A stretch of 64,000 nucleotides of DNA from Fasciolopsis buskii. Its lineage: Eukaryota; Platyhelminthes; Trematoda; Plagiorchiida; Fasciolidae. Location: contig LUCM01008695.1 in assembly GCA_008360955.1 (NCBI GenBank), forward strand, positions 326,596 to 390,595, given 5' to 3'. The position numbers were made by a program, and so were the translations under genes. Of this stretch, positions 60,249-64,000 are shown one piece after another. Numbering within the stretch: the stretch's first letter is position 1; every line of letters starts with the position of its first letter. The notes beneath the pieces are model-generated. The model ran no database searches and had not been told where the DNA came from. It saw only the letters and a list, made by a program, of their open reading frames with translations.

Positions 60249-62320
60249 TTCAGTAGTCTCGTTGTTACAAATTAGCACAGTTATAACGAGATCAGTGAAT
60301 TGACCGACGAGTTCAATCTAGCCCTGAGGTCAGGTAGTCCTTCTTTGTCAATTTGGCAATCGTATTTTGAAGACCATTCACGTGGAAAGGTCTAGCTTAA
60401 AATCTGCCGTTACCGAATTTCATCGTGCTTTTCAGCCATTTGTTGCTTAATTTCCTAAAATCTGGCGAATTAAATTGGCTGGACAGTCTTGCGTCCGTAA
60501 CACTAAGTCTTTGGAGGGCTTGCAGCTTTAATTGCATATTTGTAATCATCTACGCCGACCACAGAAAATAGCAACCAAATAATCTGATACGGCGTCGGTA
60601 AACTATCGGGTAACATGTAATGAGAAAATGTACAGCGAACTTGGGAAAAGTAGGTGTCTCACGTCTCCTTGGTTGGGGTCCGAAAGACTCGTCAACTAAC
60701 TGGCTGGAGACATTGAAGGATATGACAGTTAACCGTGAACAGTGGCGGTCGTGTTGTCATTTTCTATGGGCTCAGAATAATTGAAAGTGTGCGTTTGTAC
60801 AGTTAGACTGTGTTTCGTGTGTTGGCTACATCAGAATCCCAATATCTTCCCACCTGCTTAGGTCCACTCCCTGTTTCCCTTGGCTATCTACTCCTTCTGC
60901 AGAAGCAATGAAATGTGGGGAAATGGCAGCGGTCAGTAAGGCTTGCCTTACTGTTTGACGCTGAATGACGATAATGATGATGATGATGGTTGACGTCTTT
61001 GTGTTTGGATATAGTGATGGTAGACTCGACTGTACCTATCGTTGGTCATCTAACTCGCGGCAAATGTACAAATACCTTAGCGTTCTTCGTAACATTTGTC
61101 ATGTGCTAACTAGAACGAAGCAAAAACTTAGGAAACAACCGATTTTAAAGATAAAACAGATGGAATTCCTGGTTTGCTTCAAAGGTCGGCTGATGCGAAG
61201 ACGCCAGTAGGCAACAGTTGCTGAAACGTTGGGGCATTGTTGTCGTTCGTAGAATAAAACTTGCAGACTAAGTATCCCATATTGGTCGGATTGGTGACAG
61301 TAGATTGTAGCTTTCTAAACCGAAGTAAGGTAATCGCGACTCGTATTGATGCCACAGTCAAGAATTCCGATGATGTGTACACGCACGGTCGACCAATCCG
61401 TCGTCAGAAGGCCACAGAAGGCAACGAATTAAAGTTTGTACTATGCACGTTTCCTCGGTTTCGAAGTGGTACCTTTTTTATAAAGTGGTTAGCTAAATTT
61501 GAGATGCATGATTAAATCTTTTTTGAACATAGAACTTTAAGTTTCAGAATGACTGTGCCCCGGGTTCACTACACACTTGATTAAGTGGCAGTGCCTATAA
61601 GCGATGTAATACACAGCCCGAAGCAGAATACCTAATGGTATTAAATAACAGTAATAATAAAACTGTGCTCATACCAGTTTTCTCGGAGATGAATAGATTG
61701 CTTATAATCCAAGAGCATTGTCCCACTGTCACACCTCGTGAAGCACCCGATGAAATATTTCCAACTACAATTTACTCAATGGAAATTGTAAAAAAACGAG
61801 ATCTCCTTCCGCCTTTGGACTGATTTGCTAAATTTGGATTAATTAAAATTTACGAGTTCGAAATGCAGGAATCAGTCTACAAACCTTTTGTTTTTTTAAA
61901 AACTGCTAAAATATTGTCTGATTGATTATTGGCAATCATACCAGCGCGATCGTATCAAGGAGACAACTAGAAGTTTGAAATGGGGTATAGAACATTCAAA
62001 CAATTCAGTTTCAACTGGTCGGATTTGACAATCGCATCTGGGTTCACTTTATTCTGTAAAAAATACTATTGAATGTTGATAACTTAACCCGTGTTGACTA
62101 ACGCACCCAATGGTGTAAGCAGCTGAGTCCCCACAAATTCATTTCGCTCCAACTACTGGTCAGTATTCAACTTTACAGACTGTAGCAATCTAATTACTTC
62201 AGTTAAGTTATGAAACGTGACTGTACAGAGTAAGTGGAACTTCCACCTGCTCACTTTTGTCCTCCCCATATGCGATTCTTTTAAGGTTGACTTCCTGAGT
62301 AGCAAGCATTCTATCTTTAT

Positions 62321-62339
62321 GCATATATATATATATATT
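62321..62339. repeat. (AT)n microsatellite
   Basis: About nine AT copies flanked by the near-palindrome TATGCATATA...TATTCGTATGCATA. Confidence 0.85.
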
Positions 62340-62712
62340 CGTATGCATACATTTAAAACACTCCTTCTCTGCAAGATATCTGTCTCCCAGTGTATTTGAT
62401 CTTTGCAGAAGTAAACGTGTTTAGAATAACCCTACTAGAGACAAAAGTATATAAATGCATGCCTTTAGTCTTTTCGATTTTTTTATACGTCCGACTTGTA
62501 TTATTCCAAGCAATATATATCCTCCTCCTCGGCGGCGGTTCTTTGAATTCGGCAACAAAAATTAACGTGTTTCCGTGAAAATCGGGTATTGTGCCTGTTA
62601 TCCAACTTCAATTCTGTTATCCAAATGCGTCCGGTCTCCACGGTAGAATGAAAAAATATGGCCTAAAAACCGTGGCCCTACACGTAAATAGGCTTGCGAG
62701 CAGGCACAGGTG

Positions 62713-62715
62713 CAA

Positions 62716-62746
<31 letters not shown>

Positions 62747-62782
62747 CGCAAGTACACATACGTACATAAGCACACGTACACA
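62713..62782. repeat. (CACG)n/(CA)n compound microsatellite
   Basis: GCACGCACGCACGCACGC followed by CA repeats and then imperfect ACGTACA copies, about 70 bases in all. The minus frame and the 62591-62794 frame ending in HTHTRKYTYVHKHTY are translations of this. Confidence 0.9.
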
Positions 62783-63300
62783 GAAGTAATCTAAAACATT
62801 AAGTCTAATTTTAGACAGCTTTTGTATTCTTATCTACTGCATTCATCAACATCCACGAGAGAGACCAACATCTGTTCAATTCGTACAGCGCCCGTGTAAA
62901 AATCGGCCTCGGGAAAAAACCCAAATAAAAAACCGGTCTTCTTATACAAATATAGACATTTTATGGTTTGGTATTGTTAAGTTTGAAGGAATCCAATGGA
63001 TAACAAAAGATATTTGGATACATTGGTACAATTTGTGTCTGGCATTGAGTTACAAATTTGTGAAAAGAATGAGGCAACAAACTTCGCGGGTGACGAAATA
63101 GTTGAAAACTTGATACATAATTGTTTCAAATTCATCGAGATCGACATTCAACATTTTTAGTACGCAATTCATTTACTACATAGTTAAACTGTTAATCGAA
63201 TTTTTCCAAGAAGGGAAAAGCGTGCATGAAAGCCGACGAACTTTTGCTTTTCACAGTAAACCGTCGGTAGAGGCATCAAATATTTCTATCTAGTTATTTT
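62783..63300. other. no recognisable feature
   Basis: AT-rich with no open frame of note. Confidence 0.45.
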
Positions 63301-63662
63301 AGTCATTTAGATTTTTTCATTTATTTATTGACTCGTTCATTTAATGGTTAGTCAATAAATCACGTAGTTAACTGACTTCAAGATTGTCTAGGGCTGCCGA
63401 ACAAAATAAATCTTCGTTGAAAAAACCTGTAAAGGAAGAAGTGAGTACGCAGTCGACTGTACAAAAAGATATACAAGAAAATAACTGATTGAATGATTGA
63501 CTAATTAGGCAAATGCGAAAGCGAGTAAATGAATGAACGAGACAGCAAATCAGACAGTCAGTCGGTCAGTCACCCACCCAATTAATGACAGCTTAAATTT
63601 GGTGACTGACAGACTAACTTTGTTGATTGACTGATTGAATGAATGAATGGTTGAATGATTTT
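63301..63662. repeat. degenerate TGAN/GTCA tetranucleotide repeat region
   Basis: Three blocks of imperfect four-base repeats: ATTT/ATTC-type at about 63301-63352, then TGAT/TGAA/GTGA-type from about 63475 to 63662 with a central CAGTCAGTCGGTCAGTCA (63555-63572). No coding potential. Probably an old tetranucleotide microsatellite. Confidence 0.65.
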
Positions 63663-64000
63663 TGATGAGCATTTGTTTCACTCCAATTCGATTCACTCAG
63701 TGCAAATCCGTTCAGTTCATATTTTGCGATCTTTGATCTAGCGCCAAAGCATCCTAGTTTCGGTCGTTACCTTCCAATAACATCTACTCAAAAGACAAAA
63801 GTGAAGGATAGATAATCAAGTGTCAACCCAACGTAAGTATATAGAAGAAGAAAGGTGTTGGCAGCAAGAACTCCACTGGCTGTAAAATGTAACCACGCTG
63901 TCTTTCTTAGAGAGAACCAACTCTGGTTAAATTGTTCATACTTATTTGCTACGTTATTGAGTGATCACTCCAATCAGTTTATCTACAATTACTTCCCTCG
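63663..64000. other. no recognisable feature
   Basis: Nothing assignable up to the window end. Confidence 0.45.

Larger units (their letters stand above)
59873..62712. other. no recognisable gene; scattered microsatellites
   Basis: Short frames of up to 84 codons with no motif. Contains (CAT)n at 60222-60248, a short (GAT)n near 60970-60989 and (AT)n at 62321-62339. Confidence 0.45.

Overview
The window looks like a repeat-rich eukaryotic, non-genic (intergenic or deep intronic) stretch. The repeat content points to a flatworm, most likely a digenean trematode, although no single marker proves this. The base composition is AT-rich. No ORF is long: the longest stop-free run is 169 codons, and it comes from a trinucleotide microsatellite. 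I see no bacterial signals, no intact protein-coding gene, no rRNA and no functional tRNA. Almost everything recognisable is a decayed mobile element.

Protein-level remnants fall into three retroelement classes. (1) CR1-like non-LTR retrotransposons (LINEs): four plus-strand reverse-transcriptase (RT) copies at about 16.06-17.45, 31.28-32.15, 44.08-45.40 and 49.60-51.68 kb, one minus-strand copy at 27.72-25.34 kb that runs from endonuclease to RT, and a possible endonuclease start at 57.04 kb. (2) Penelope-like elements (PLEs): an RT remnant at 40.6-42.0 kb, an RT plus GIY-YIG remnant at 58.3-59.2 kb, and a C-terminal/GIY-YIG remnant at 36.5-37.1 kb. (3) A short Ty3/gypsy-like fragment at 9.15-9.30 kb and a weaker one at 35.7-35.9 kb.

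The most interesting system is a family of roughly 390-bp units. Each joins a tRNA-like RNA polymerase III promoter (A and B boxes) to a downstream hammerhead-ribozyme-like motif. One and a half tandem units lie at 24.49-25.05 kb, one unit at 45.88-46.05 kb, and a 353-bp pair at 45,528-45,880 (minus) and 48,379-48,731 (plus) forms a nearly identical inverted repeat (five transitions, no indels) around a 2.5-kb spacer. The plan matches the Sm-alpha satellite/SINE-like family of schistosomes. No copy has a perfect catalytic core, but a majority consensus of the copies restores every conserved core position.

A separate tRNA-derived SINE family (about 185 bp, tRNA-like head, unique body, AAAGATAAA-rich tail) has seven clear copies plus several old fragments. 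A third tRNA-like head sits at 30.28-30.36 kb. The rest is unannotated AT-rich sequence with scattered microsatellites (TA, GATA, TAG, AC, GAT, GA, CACG and TGAN types). The best candidate for a host gene is a small terminal-exon-like segment at 4428-4583, with a good splice acceptor and an in-frame stop.
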